The notes beneath the pieces are model-generated. The model was not told where the DNA came from, ran no database searches, and saw nothing but the letters and a program-made list of their open reading frames with translations. Shown here piece after piece: positions 5,840-13,639 of a stretch of 19,861 bases of DNA. This DNA is from JALZAI01 sp038212215 (GTDB lineage Bacteria; Actinomycetota; Actinomycetes; Mycobacteriales; Jatrophihabitantaceae). The stretch is from assembly GCA_038212215.1 (NCBI GenBank), contig JBBQUT010000053.1, positions 1 to 19,861 on the forward strand. Reading direction: 5' to 3'. Position 1 is the first letter of the stretch; each line of letters starts with the position of its first letter. The position numbers were made by a program, and so were the translations under genes.

Positions 5840-7009
5840 CTATCGCCACTTTGTCATCGTCACCGTCGTGCCGCGGCCTAGCTCGGAGGCCACCGTGAAT
5901 TCATCCATCAACCGCCGAGCACCCGGCAGACCGACTCCTAGACCGTTATAGGTGCTGTAGCCGTCCGTAAGCGCCTGCGCCACATCCACGATGCCGGGTC
6001 CGGTGTCCCGCGCGACGACGCGCAGGCCCGGTCGCGGCCGGTCGACCAATTCGACGGTGACTTCGCCGGAATCAGCGAACCGCACGATATTTCGGGCCAC
6101 CTCCGACACAGCGGTGGCGATAACTGTGAGGTCAGTTCGCGAAAATCCCAGCCGCGCCGCCATCTCACGGACGCTCTGGCGGGCGACGACGATATCGGCG
6201 TCACCGCGGATCTCGATCCGACGCTGATCATCCTGGCGGCGACCCCGATCAAATAGGGGCGTACTCAGTCGGGCGCACAGGTCGCATTCGAGGAGGTGCC
6301 TGCCGACGTCAATCTCCCGTTGCCGACGGCGATCGCCGCCGGACACGGCGAGCAACACCGCACGACACACTTCTGTTGCCGGCTCGGCGCACTCCAGCGC
6401 AAGCAAGTACTCAACACGTAGGCGGGCTCGAATCCGACTGAGCTGCGCAGCAACCGCGCCCGGGTTCGACCCGACATCCTGGGCCAGCGAGGTTGTGTCT
6501 CTGCCGGACACCTCGTGGTCCAAGAGCATCTGCTGGTCACGCTCACTGAGCCGCCTAAGGGCACGCGCAACGGCGTTGCGCTCCTCGAGCGCCAGCACCG
6601 AGTGGTCGGGCGTCTCAACTGGAACGAGGTCGACGACGCGGTGTTGATTGCGTCGATGCCGATCCTGCTCCTTCCACATCGAGGCCACCAAGTTACGTGC
6701 CGTCGCGATCGCGTACGGCTCATACATCATCGGTTGGACCCGGTCTGCGGCCGCCAGGACACGAACCAACGTCTCCTGAACAAGGTCCTCGGCCATCGCG
6801 CGTTCGGAAACCCTTGAACGAATCACCCGGCGGACGATGGGAAGCAACGCCTCGACGTCCGGACCTTCGACAGCACCAGATCGTCGGGCAGTTCCACCCC
6901 CGGCGTCATGACGGTCGACGGCGCTCACAACCTGGACCGTACGCGCTGGGCGCGCCAGCCTGTGCCTCGTCCTTAGCGGACAAGCACGCTTCGAAGCAAC
7001 GCCCACCAT
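5840..7009 (-). CDS. ECF sigma factor fused to a ZAS-like zinc motif and an RsbT-type kinase
   Basis: The 389-residue product has three parts. Residues about 50-115 are sigma region 2 (AMAEDLVQETLVRVLAAADR, then YAIATARNLVASMWKEQDR). Residues about 145-205 are region 4 with a helix-turn-helix (LSERDQQMLL to AVAAQLSRIRARL). Residues 215-245 hold C-x22-H-x3-C-x2-C (HLLECDLC), the ligand pattern of ZAS anti-sigma domains. Residues about 263-389 are a GHKL ATPase like RsbT: N box SEVARNIVRF (302-311), DTGPGI (335-340), GLGVGLPGARRLMDEF (356-371) and GRGTTVTM. RsbT normally phosphorylates RsbS/RsbR and then activates RsbU, and it sits exactly here in the operon. Starts at 7066, 7009 (ATG, GGGGA 9 bases upstream) and 6928 (GTG) are all possible; the domains are unaffected. 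Confidence 0.85.
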   Translation of the reverse strand: MVGVASKRACPLRTRHRLARPARTVQVVSAVDRHDAGGGTARRSGAVEGPDVEALLPIVRRVIRSRVSERAMAEDLVQETLVRVLAAADRVQPMMYEPYAIATARNLVASMWKEQDRHRRNQHRVVDLVPVETPDHSVLALEERNAVARALRRLSERDQQMLLDHEVSGRDTTSLAQDVGSNPGAVAAQLSRIRARLRVEYLLALECAEPATEVCRAVLLAVSGGDRRRQREIDVGRHLLECDLCARLSTPLFDRGRRQDDQRRIEIRGDADIVVARQSVREMAARLGFSRTDLTVIATAVSEVARNIVRFADSGEVTVELVDRPRPGLRVVARDTGPGIVDVAQALTDGYSTYNGLGVGLPGARRLMDEFTVASELGRGTTVTMTKWR

Positions 7010-7052
7010 TACCGCACGTCCCCGCTCGACGGTGTAGTCAGGGTGCTGGGCC

Positions 7053-7793
7053 CTATCCGCCGCCACCCCCGCTGAGGGAACCGACGGCGCGAGCGATGAC
7101 CAGCAGCGAGGTGAGCAGGGCAGCGGTGGCCTGGATACCCATCAGCACCTTCGCTCGGCTGGTCAGCGGCATCGTGTCGGTCGGGCTGAACGCGCTCGAA
7201 TTGGTCAACGACACATACAGATAGTCGACGAAGATCGGTACCCACCCGGACGTGACGCTCGATGTCGCCGCAACCTCGACCACGGCGTCGTCGTCCTCGT
7301 CATGGGAAAAGCGCCAATCCGCAGCCGGAATCTCATCACGGCGCGCTTCACCGCGGGTCACCGGGCCGCCGCGGTCAAGTTCCCAATACAGCAGGGCGAA
7401 TCCGATCACGTTCGTCAGCCACACCTGCATGCCAGCAACCAGCAGGCCGGCGCCTGAGGTGTTCTTCGCGTTGAGGGTATGCACGAGCAGGCCCAGCGCG
7501 ACAAGGTTCGATGCGATGACCACGCTGACCAACCCGACAGAGGCACGGCGTGACCATCGCGTCTGACGAACCATCCGCCGCGGATTGGTCATGACCAGGG
7601 CGACGAGCAATGCCATCTCGATCGACGGAATGAGCAGCCGCGGGACGAAGAGGACCGACTCCGGCAGCAGCGCGTACACACCGGCGGCAACGAGCACCGC
7701 CGCCGCAGCCGGCAGGCGGTTCTCACCATGCGCGACCCGACGCCACGACGCCTCCTCATCAAGCCAGCCCGCATCCTGCGCCATGTCCGACAT
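7053..7793 (-). CDS. Multi-pass membrane protein, DUF1345/ion-channel-like C-terminus
   Basis: The ATG at 7793 (MSDMAQDAGWLDEEASW) is preferred to a start at 8051, since the extra 86 residues are arginine-rich and cover a decayed gene on the other strand. The 246-residue product has hydrophobic segments near 28-45, 50-68, 83-105 and 113-137, an acidic loop (SHDEDDDAVVE), then VDYLYVSLTNSSAFSPTD and a last helix near 212-238. The DYLY-S-T block is characteristic of DUF1345-like proteins and recalls a channel pore loop between two helices. No catalytic motif is seen. It ends 43 bases before the sigma-kinase gene in the same direction, so it may be the first gene of the stress operon and could act as a membrane sensor; that role is inference. 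Confidence 0.65.
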   Translation of the reverse strand: MSDMAQDAGWLDEEASWRRVAHGENRLPAAAAVLVAAGVYALLPESVLFVPRLLIPSIEMALLVALVMTNPRRMVRQTRWSRRASVGLVSVVIASNLVALGLLVHTLNAKNTSGAGLLVAGMQVWLTNVIGFALLYWELDRGGPVTRGEARRDEIPAADWRFSHDEDDDAVVEVAATSSVTSGWVPIFVDYLYVSLTNSSAFSPTDTMPLTSRAKVLMGIQATAALLTSLLVIARAVGSLSGGGGG

Positions 7794-7861
7794 GATGACC
7801 CCGCCCCGGCAGCGCAGCCGCCAGGCGCGCTGCCCGGACGACTTCACACCACGATGCGAGG

Positions 7862-8025
7862 TACGTCCACCTGATCGAAGTGCATCACCAAGCGCGCCGC
7901 GGCAACGGCTCGTCCAGCTGTACTTGGCTGCTACCGACACAGCCAGCTGCCCGGCGATATCGCCGTTCCGGCAGGCCGTACTGGAACGCGTCGACTTCGG
8001 CTCACAGATCGCGATGCGACAGTGG
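7862..8025 (+). pseudogene. Decayed truncated-globin-like C-terminal fragment
   Basis: Forward translation at 7900-8025 gives RQRLVQLYLAATDTAS and PFRQAVLERVDFGSQIAM, which resembles the C-terminal half of actinobacterial group II-like globins (pattern R-RF--LYL-AAD-AG-P---FR-A---H-EFGSR-A). The preceding globin helix seems to lie in another frame at 7862-7894 (YVHLIEVHHQA), which implies a frameshift. No start, haem-pocket N-terminal half or normal tail is found. The fragment lies upstream of, and antiparallel to, the membrane protein gene. The match is from memory of the family, so it is tentative. Confidence 0.4.
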
Positions 8026-8293
8026 CTGAACGCTATGCGCTCTGAGCGCACATCACGATCGTCGACGGCCTCGACCTATCTCCCCAGTAGCGGACGCGCG
8101 GTGGACCAACGGTCCGATACGACGCGCCTGCCTGCACGGGGGACCGCGGCGGCCGTGGCGGTTGGCGCGTCTGCGGGCGGAACTTGTCCTTGTCGGGGTT
8201 TTGTGCTGGGCTTTGTCGAGACGCCGCTGCGCCCGATCGACGAGATAGTGCCAACGGCGAATCACCCTCCCAACTCATGACGGGACGGCCCTT
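8026..8293. other. Gap with small palindrome, no supported gene
   Basis: TGCGCT-CTG-AGCGCA (8036-8050) is a 6-bp inverted repeat with a 3-base centre. On the minus strand a GTG at 8265 follows a good GGGAGGG box and opens a 70-codon frame, but the product is an arginine-rich, low-complexity peptide of the kind GC-rich DNA gives by chance. Confidence 0.35.
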
Positions 8294-8641
8294 ATGGTCG
8301 AACACGACACCCACCGCCACTTGGAAGTCACCGACGGCGCCCGCGCGGTCGCGTCCGCCGAAATTCATGCCCCTGCCGATACAGAGCAACCAGTGCACGC
8401 CGTATTGCACGCCGTGTCGGGTCACATCCCGGCGGGCAGCCGCTCCGAACTGGTCGACGCGATGCTCGACCTGCCCGAGGTCAAGGACAAAGATCGCCTC
8501 ACCGCGACGGTGCCGCTGGGAGACGCCGAGTCACTGCAGCGGCTGCAGCACCGATGCGCGGACGTCACCAGCAGAGCGGCCGGGTCCAGCGCCCTCATCG
8601 ACGCCGAACTGCGTCACGACGGTCCCGACAGGCATCACTGA
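8294..8641 (+). CDS. Small acidic hypothetical protein
   Basis: The 115-residue product starts MVEHDTHRHLEVTDGARAV and has a likely folded centre: IPAGSRSELVDAMLDLPEVK, then LTATVPLGDAESLQRLQHRC. It looks like a short alpha/beta protein, and similar unnamed proteins exist in mycobacteria as far as I recall, but I cannot name a family or function. The base composition by codon position looks like real coding sequence. It is soluble by appearance, with no signal peptide or membrane segment. There is no obvious strong ribosome binding site, only GGGACGG 5 bases upstream. It is read alone, away from the stress operon. Confidence 0.6.
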   Translation: MVEHDTHRHLEVTDGARAVASAEIHAPADTEQPVHAVLHAVSGHIPAGSRSELVDAMLDLPEVKDKDRLTATVPLGDAESLQRLQHRCADVTSRAAGSSALIDAELRHDGPDRHH

Positions 8642-9219
8642 ATCGACGTCACCGGCGGCGCAGCGGTAGGCGCGGCGACAGATGCTTCGGTCCCCGACAG
8701 ACGCGTCGGCGCCGACGTCAACCCGGGGCCGACTCGGCTGACGGATCACGGCCAAGGTCCGGGTCGCCGTGCGGGCCCAGCTTCCGCGTCTCGCGCGGCC
8801 GATCGGTCAGCGGTCACTAGCGGGGGTCGGCGGGCGGCTCGATGACCAAGGCCCGGTCCTCGCGGTAGACGACATCGGTGCGCCGACCCACGCTCATCAT
8901 CACCACGCGATGCCGAGACCGACGAAACTCGCTCCGATCCGCAGCACGCCTCCGCGGCCCCTGGTGCCGAGCCCGGCGCTCTGCCCCTGACGACTGTGCG
9001 CGGGCGGATTTCTGGGGCTCGAACATGCGCCGTCGTCAACGCAACAACGCCGCTGTACCAACTACGACGGCTACTTCGGGCCGCCAGCACGAGCATGACG
9101 GCGAGCCCGGTTCGCGAGCGTCACGGTGCGTGGTGAGTCCGTCCCGGATTTGGGGTACGCAGTCCATGGTCCGACCGGTGAGCCGGTCCGAAGCAGGGCC
9201 TTTGTTGTTTGGAGACTCG
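8642..9219. other. Gap before the glycosyltransferase operon, no supported gene
   Basis: Several frames are open through this 580-base stretch, but none is convincing. On the minus strand a short frame ending at 8817 (SVGRRTDVVYREDRALVIEP) is protein-like, and an adjacent frame reads GVLRIGASFVGLGIAW just upstream. Together they could be the remains of a small membrane protein gene broken by a frameshift. The frame of the downstream glycosyltransferase is open back to 8878, but its upstream part is arginine-rich and unlike a protein. No clear promoter for the operon was found. Confidence 0.35.
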
Positions 9220-10329
9220 GTGACGGTTCGGGCCGCGCTCGACGTTTGTGATGCCAATTCGGTCGGCGCGATCCGCGTCGCGTCGGTTCCGGCTGGGCAT
9301 GTCTACGTCCGTCACCTCGCGTCGTTGGACGGCGACGCCGGGGTCATTCGACTTCCCGATCCGAGGCCTGTTCACCCGGCGCCGGAGGTCGATCAGTGGT
9401 GGCCGCCAGCGATGCTCGATCCGGAATGGGTGCGCTGCCACGCTAGCGAGTTCGACGTCTTCCACGTGCACTTCGGCTTCGACGCGCTGGCCGAAGCGGA
9501 ACTCACTGCTGTGCTTGACGAACTGGCCCGGCAAGGCAAGCCCCTCGTGTATACGGTGCACGACCTGCGCAACCCGCATCATCGCGACCGCGCCGCGCAC
9601 GACGCGCACCTTGATGTTCTGGTTCCCCGCGCGGACGAACTGATCACCCTCACTGAGGGCGCGGCCCGCACGGTGCAACGCCGTTGGGGACGCCGTCCGG
9701 TGGTGCTGCCACATCCACACGTCGTCGAGTTCGATCGGATGCGACCACGACCCCGACGGGCACCCGACGACGTCTTCACGGTTGGCGTTCACGCCAAGAG
9801 CGTTCGTCCAAGCATGGATCCTGGCGCTGTGGTGACGGCGTTGTTGCCGCTCGTGCGCGAACTGGCTGATCTACGTCTGATCGTCGATGCGCACCACGAC
9901 GTCGCCGACGCCGACGGCGCCCGCCACGATGCAGCGCTCATGCACCTGTTGTTCGATGCCGAAGCCGCGGGAGCGATCGTGCTGTCGGTGCACGACTGCT
10001 ACACCGACGACGAGCTGTGGGACTACCTCGAAGGCCTCGACCTCTCGGTGTTGCCCTACCGGTTCGGGACGCACTCCGGCTGGCTTGAGGCATGCCACGA
10101 TCTCGGAACCGCAGTCCTGGCTCCGAGTTGCGGCTACTACGCAGAACAGCGGCCATGCCTCAGCTACCGCCACGACGAGAACGGCGTGGACGCGCCGTCG
10201 CTACGCGCGGCCGTCCGGTTGGCCTACGAGCAGCGTCCGCGCTGGCAGGCCGACCCGGCGCAGCGGGCCAAAGAGCGCATTGAACTCGCCGCCACGCACC
10301 GCCGCCTGTACGACGCGGTGCTGCGGTGA
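9220..10329 (+). CDS. GT-B glycosyltransferase (GT4-like), first gene of a four-gene cassette
   Basis: The GTG at 9220 is chosen because GGAG lies 5 bases upstream and the protein then begins with a conserved-looking first strand; an ATG at 9166 is the alternative. The 369-residue product has a GT-B layout: EFDVFHVHFGFD (77-88) and PLVYTVHDLRNPHH (108-121) in the N-terminal acceptor lobe, VVLPHPHVVEFD at the hinge, and LDLSVLPYRFGTHSGWLEA (273-291) followed by GTAVLAPSCGYYAEQ in the C-terminal donor lobe. The classical E-x7-E motif is not clear, since the second position falls on the SGWLE helix. It should transfer a nucleotide-activated sugar in the cytoplasm. The donor is unknown. The stop overlaps the next start (GTGA). 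Confidence 0.75.
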   Translation: MTVRAALDVCDANSVGAIRVASVPAGHVYVRHLASLDGDAGVIRLPDPRPVHPAPEVDQWWPPAMLDPEWVRCHASEFDVFHVHFGFDALAEAELTAVLDELARQGKPLVYTVHDLRNPHHRDRAAHDAHLDVLVPRADELITLTEGAARTVQRRWGRRPVVLPHPHVVEFDRMRPRPRRAPDDVFTVGVHAKSVRPSMDPGAVVTALLPLVRELADLRLIVDAHHDVADADGARHDAALMHLLFDAEAAGAIVLSVHDCYTDDELWDYLEGLDLSVLPYRFGTHSGWLEACHDLGTAVLAPSCGYYAEQRPCLSYRHDENGVDAPSLRAAVRLAYEQRPRWQADPAQRAKERIELAATHRRLYDAVLR

Positions 10330-11408
10330 CCGCTGAAAAGCTGCGCATCGCTTTGATCGCTTCAGCGCGTTATGCCATCACCGAGCCGTTCGCGGGCGGT
10401 CTCGAAGCCCACACGTGGATGCTCGCAGACGGCCTACGACGGCGCGGTCATCACGTCTCGTTGTTCGCCGCACCCGGCAGCGACCCTCGGTTGACGACGC
10501 ATTTGCTCGAGGTGCCGTACCTGCACGTGAGCGAGACGGCCACGCGCGACGCCAGCATGCCCGCGATGGCGTGGTTGCGCGAACATCACGCTTATCTGAG
10601 CTTGATGCTGGACTTGATGTGCGACGGCGCCCGGCGCTACGACGTCGTGCACAACAACAGCCTGCATCACCTGCCGGTGGCCATGGCTCGTGCGTTGCCG
10701 GTTCCGGTGGTAAGCACGCTGCACACTCCACCGACGCCGTGGCTCGAATCGGCTATCGCCAGCGGTCCCTGCCCGGTGGCGTTCACGGCGGTGAGCGCGC
10801 AAACGGCGGCGGCGTGGGCGGCGACTGTCCCGAACGCGCAGGTCGTGCTCAACGGCGTCGACCTCACCACGTGGCGGGCGGGGGCCGGCGGCGGCCCGCT
10901 CGTGTTTTTCGGCCGCTTGGTGCCGGAGAAAGGCCCCGACCTGGCCGTGCGAGCTGCGCGGCAGGCCGGCCTGCCGCTGCAATTGGTGGGGCCGATATCT
11001 GATCGCGCGTACTTCGACGACCAGATTCGGCCCCTGCTCGGCAAGGACATCGAATATCTGGGGCACCTCTCCCACCGCGAACTCGTCTCGGTGGTCGGCC
11101 GAGCATGCGCCACGCTCGTCACGCCGCGCTGGGACGAACCGTACGGGCTCGTGGCGGCCGAGTCTCTCGCCTGCGCTACTCCGGTCATCGGCTTCGCCCG
11201 CGGTGGGCTGCCCGAAGTCGTCGACGACCGCTGCGCCCGGCTCGTCGTTCCCGACGACGTCGACGCACTCGCAGCGGCCGTCTCCGAGTGGCCGGCGCTG
11301 AGCCGACAAGCCGCTCGTGCCCGCGCCGTGCGGCACTGCTCGGCGCAACGGATGATCGATGAGTACGAATGCCTGTATCAGGCTCTCGTCCTCGAGCGCG
11401 CGGCATGA
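10326..11408 (+). CDS. GT4-family glycosyltransferase
   Basis: The 360-residue product is a typical GT4 enzyme. It has the glycine-rich N-terminal loop TEPFAGGLEAHTWMLADGLRRRGH (19-42), a hinge with VVLNGVDLTTW (173-183), the donor-lobe start LVFFGRLVPEKGPDLAVRA (192-210), and the retaining motif E-x7-E in EPYGLVAAE (271-279), followed by GGLPEVV. Such enzymes use nucleotide-sugar donors, commonly mannose, glucose or GlcNAc, with retention of configuration. The start is a GTG overlapping the previous stop, and the stop overlaps the following ATG, so translation is coupled on both sides. There is no membrane segment. The exact product is not predictable from sequence. Confidence 0.85.
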   Translation: MTAEKLRIALIASARYAITEPFAGGLEAHTWMLADGLRRRGHHVSLFAAPGSDPRLTTHLLEVPYLHVSETATRDASMPAMAWLREHHAYLSLMLDLMCDGARRYDVVHNNSLHHLPVAMARALPVPVVSTLHTPPTPWLESAIASGPCPVAFTAVSAQTAAAWAATVPNAQVVLNGVDLTTWRAGAGGGPLVFFGRLVPEKGPDLAVRAARQAGLPLQLVGPISDRAYFDDQIRPLLGKDIEYLGHLSHRELVSVVGRACATLVTPRWDEPYGLVAAESLACATPVIGFARGGLPEVVDDRCARLVVPDDVDALAAAVSEWPALSRQAARARAVRHCSAQRMIDEYECLYQALVLERAA

Positions 11409-12382
11409 GCGGCATGATCGGCTACTACGTTCATCACGTAGGGCAGGGACACCTGCACAGCGCCCTCGCGGTGGCCCAGCACCTGACCGGTCCCGTGACC
11501 GTGTTGTCGTCGCTACCGCGCCCGGCGGCATGGATTCAGGACTGGCTCGTGCTGCCGCGCGACGATGACGGCGAGCGATCCGAGGACCCGACCGCCGGCG
11601 GCGTGCTGCATTGGGTACCCAGGCACAGCCGCGGGCTGCAGAGCCGCATGGCCGTGCTGGCCGCATGGTTCGCCGAACACGACCCGGCAGTGCTCGTCAG
11701 CGACGTGTCCGTCGAGGTCATCGCGTTGGCTCGCCTGTTCGGCATACCGGCCGTCACGTTTGCGCTGCCGGGAACCCGCGACGATCCAGCGCATCAGCTC
11801 GGCTACGACCTGGCCGACGCGATCATCGCTGCGTGGCCGCTTCTCGACCCGCAAATGTGCGTCGGCCTCGAGCGGCACGTCGAGAAGGTGCACCATGTCG
11901 GCGGCCTGTCGCGCTTCGACGGGCGGCGCCTGGAGCCGGCAAGTACCCGCAACGGGCGGACCGTTCTCGCTCTCGGCGGTGCCGGCGGCCCGAGCATCGG
12001 GCGCCGCGCACCCGACACCACTGAATGGCACTGGACGGTACGCGGCCCCGGTCACTGGGTGTCAGACCCGTGGCCGGACCTCTGCCGCGCCGACGTCGTC
12101 GTCACACACTGCGGACTCGGCGCCTTGGCCGACGTCGCCGCAGCCCGACGGCCAGCGGTCCTGATACCCGAGGACCGACCCCACGACGAGCAGCGCCGCA
12201 CCGCTCGTGCTGTCGCGGCAGCCAGCCTCGCCCTCGTGCTCGACCACGAACCGACCGCCGCGCAGTGGCCCGCTATCCTCGCCGAGGCCGCCCGCCGCGA
12301 CGGCACGCACTGGTCCGCGTGGTCACCCGGCGACTCTGCCAAACGAGCCGCACAGGTGATCGCGAGCGTGGCCGCAGCATGA
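11405..12382 (+). CDS. MurG/GT1-like glycosyltransferase
   Basis: The ATG at 11405 overlaps the previous stop as ATGA. The 325-residue product begins MIGYYVHHVGQGHLHSALAVA, which is the glycine-rich GxGH loop of MurG/GT28- and GT1-type GT-B enzymes. The C-terminal part has ADVVVTHCGLGALADVAAARRPAVLIPE (229-256), the donor-binding block of these families, with HDEQ (260-263) in the place of the usual N-E-Q segment. Such enzymes are mostly inverting. The donor lobe is somewhat short for the family. It is the third gene of the operon and probably acts on the same acceptor as its neighbours. Confidence 0.75.
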   Translation: MSGMIGYYVHHVGQGHLHSALAVAQHLTGPVTVLSSLPRPAAWIQDWLVLPRDDDGERSEDPTAGGVLHWVPRHSRGLQSRMAVLAAWFAEHDPAVLVSDVSVEVIALARLFGIPAVTFALPGTRDDPAHQLGYDLADAIIAAWPLLDPQMCVGLERHVEKVHHVGGLSRFDGRRLEPASTRNGRTVLALGGAGGPSIGRRAPDTTEWHWTVRGPGHWVSDPWPDLCRADVVVTHCGLGALADVAAARRPAVLIPEDRPHDEQRRTARAVAAASLALVLDHEPTAAQWPAILAEAARRDGTHWSAWSPGDSAKRAAQVIASVAAA

Positions 12383-13266
12383 AGCTCGCTGTCATCACCA
12401 TCGTCTCCGGCCGCCACCAGCACCTGCGCCTGCAACTCGCCGCACTGGCTCGTTGCGTTCGTCGTGCCGACCTGCACATCGTCGTGTCCATGGACGACCC
12501 GCAGGTCGCCGGCATCTGCGGTTCGGCGGCGACCGTGGTGCCCGTCCACTGTCCGAACCAGCGGCTGCCGTTGGCCGCGGCACGCAACGCCGGAGCCAGC
12601 CAGGCGATCGCTCGCGACGCCGAAGTCCTAGTGTTCCTGGACGTCGACTGCCTGCCCGACGTCACGCTGCTCACCCGATACGCCGATGTCGCGGCGCAGC
12701 AACCCGCTGCCCTGCTCAGCGGCCCCGTCGCCTACCTACCGCCACCCCCGCCCGGCGGCTACGTCCTCGACGACGTGGCGCGCTCCGCCAAGCCGCATCC
12801 CGGTCGCCCGGTCCCCGAGACCGACGAGGTAATACCGCTCGACCACACCCTGTTCTGGTCGTTGTCGTTCGCGCTACGCGCAAGCACCTGGTCGCGCATC
12901 GGCGGATTCTATGGCGGCTACACCGGTTACGGCGGCGAGGACACCGACTATGCCGAGTTGGCCCGTTCGCGCGGCGTACCGCACCTCAACGTAGGAGCAG
13001 CCTGGGCCTACCACCAGTGGCATCCCAGCACCGACCCGCCGCTCCGGCACCTAGCCGACATCGTGCGCAACGGCCGGATCTTTCGGGACCGCTGGGGATG
13101 GTGGCCGATGACCGGCTGGCTCCAGGCATTCGCTCGAATGGGACTTCTCATCCACGACCCCGTATCCGACGACTGGCTGATAATCCAACGGAGCGCGACT
13201 CGACCGGCACGTATCCGACGCGACGACGACGACCAGCGGACAGCGGCGACCCTCCGGCTGCAGTAG
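12379..13266 (+). CDS. GT2/GT7C-type glycosyltransferase
   Basis: The 295-residue product is a GT-A enzyme. It starts MKLAVITIVSGRHQHLRLQL, has RLPLAAARNAGASQAI and the metal/nucleotide motif LDVDCLPD (DVD at 88-90), and a C-terminal GGFYGGYTGYGGEDTDYAEL (175-194). That GGED block is the galactosyltransferase-like (Glyco_transf_7C) acceptor and catalytic segment, with E187 or D188 as likely base. Enzymes of this kind are inverting. A run of five prolines (121-125) lies between the two blocks. It is the last gene of the cassette and overlaps its neighbour by ATGA. No membrane helix is seen, so the enzyme acts in the cytoplasm or loosely on the membrane. Confidence 0.85.
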   Translation: MKLAVITIVSGRHQHLRLQLAALARCVRRADLHIVVSMDDPQVAGICGSAATVVPVHCPNQRLPLAAARNAGASQAIARDAEVLVFLDVDCLPDVTLLTRYADVAAQQPAALLSGPVAYLPPPPPGGYVLDDVARSAKPHPGRPVPETDEVIPLDHTLFWSLSFALRASTWSRIGGFYGGYTGYGGEDTDYAELARSRGVPHLNVGAAWAYHQWHPSTDPPLRHLADIVRNGRIFRDRWGWWPMTGWLQAFARMGLLIHDPVSDDWLIIQRSATRPARIRRDDDDQRTAATLRLQ

Positions 13267-13548
13267 ATGTTTTCAGAGCCACCGGAATCGGGCGAACCGA
13301 ACGACTTCGCGGACGGGCGTTCCATGGCACGGGTTGATACGGGTGGGTAGGGGAAGCCATGCGTCAGGACGCTGAGGTCTGGTCGCCGTCGCAGTGGGTT
13401 GCCCACCATTGCAGTGACGATCATCGCCGGTCCGCTCGAGCACATCGGTGCCAACCCGAAGGTGCACATACCGTCCGTCGGGTGTGTGTGTGTGTGTGGG
13501 TTGTCTGAGAGCCGGCGGGTCAGCGTGGGAAAGCCAAGTCGGCACCAC
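13267..13548. other. Gap with a (GT)8 tract
   Basis: No gene is supported here. A perfect (GT)8 dinucleotide run occupies 13482-13497, unusual in high-GC actinobacterial DNA and a possible slippage site. It lies about 50 bases upstream of the SigF-type promoter. Confidence 0.6.
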
Positions 13549-13580
13549 GTTTGACGGCACGGCATCCGGGTAAGCCGGAT
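13549..13580 (+). promoter_or_regulatory. SigF-type promoter with inverted repeat over the -10 box
   Basis: GTTT (13549-13552), a 15-base spacer and GGGTAA (13568-13573) match the mycobacterial SigF consensus GTTT-N15-17-GGGTA exactly. The start codon of the glutamate-synthase-like gene follows 67 bases after the -10 box. ATCCGG (13564-13569) and CCGGAT (13575-13580) form a perfect inverted repeat across the -10 box, which could be an operator. In the intergenic DNA I scanned by eye, this is the only full match I found. Confidence 0.6.
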
Positions 13581-13639
13581 ACGGCGGTGGGAGCACAGCT
13601 TCCTCACTGCGTGCCTGCAGCGTCCCGGAGGTCGGTCCT

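Noticed and set aside
7585..8280. 231-codon plus-strand frame opposite the membrane protein
   Set aside because: Most of it is serine/arginine-rich shadow; only the short globin-like part is protein-like, and that lacks a start.
9134..9157. GGGTA at 9153-9157 as a second SigF-type promoter before the glycosyltransferases
   Set aside because: There is no GTTT at 15-17 bases upstream, so only half of the consensus is present.
8878..9219. Upstream extension of the first glycosyltransferase to 8878
   Set aside because: The extra 114 residues are arginine-rich with no family likeness, while GTG 9220 has a good ribosome binding site.
10434..11666. 410-codon open frame on the minus strand opposite the glycosyltransferases
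   Set aside because: Arginine- and alanine-rich low-complexity translation, antisense to two clear GT genes with coupled starts.
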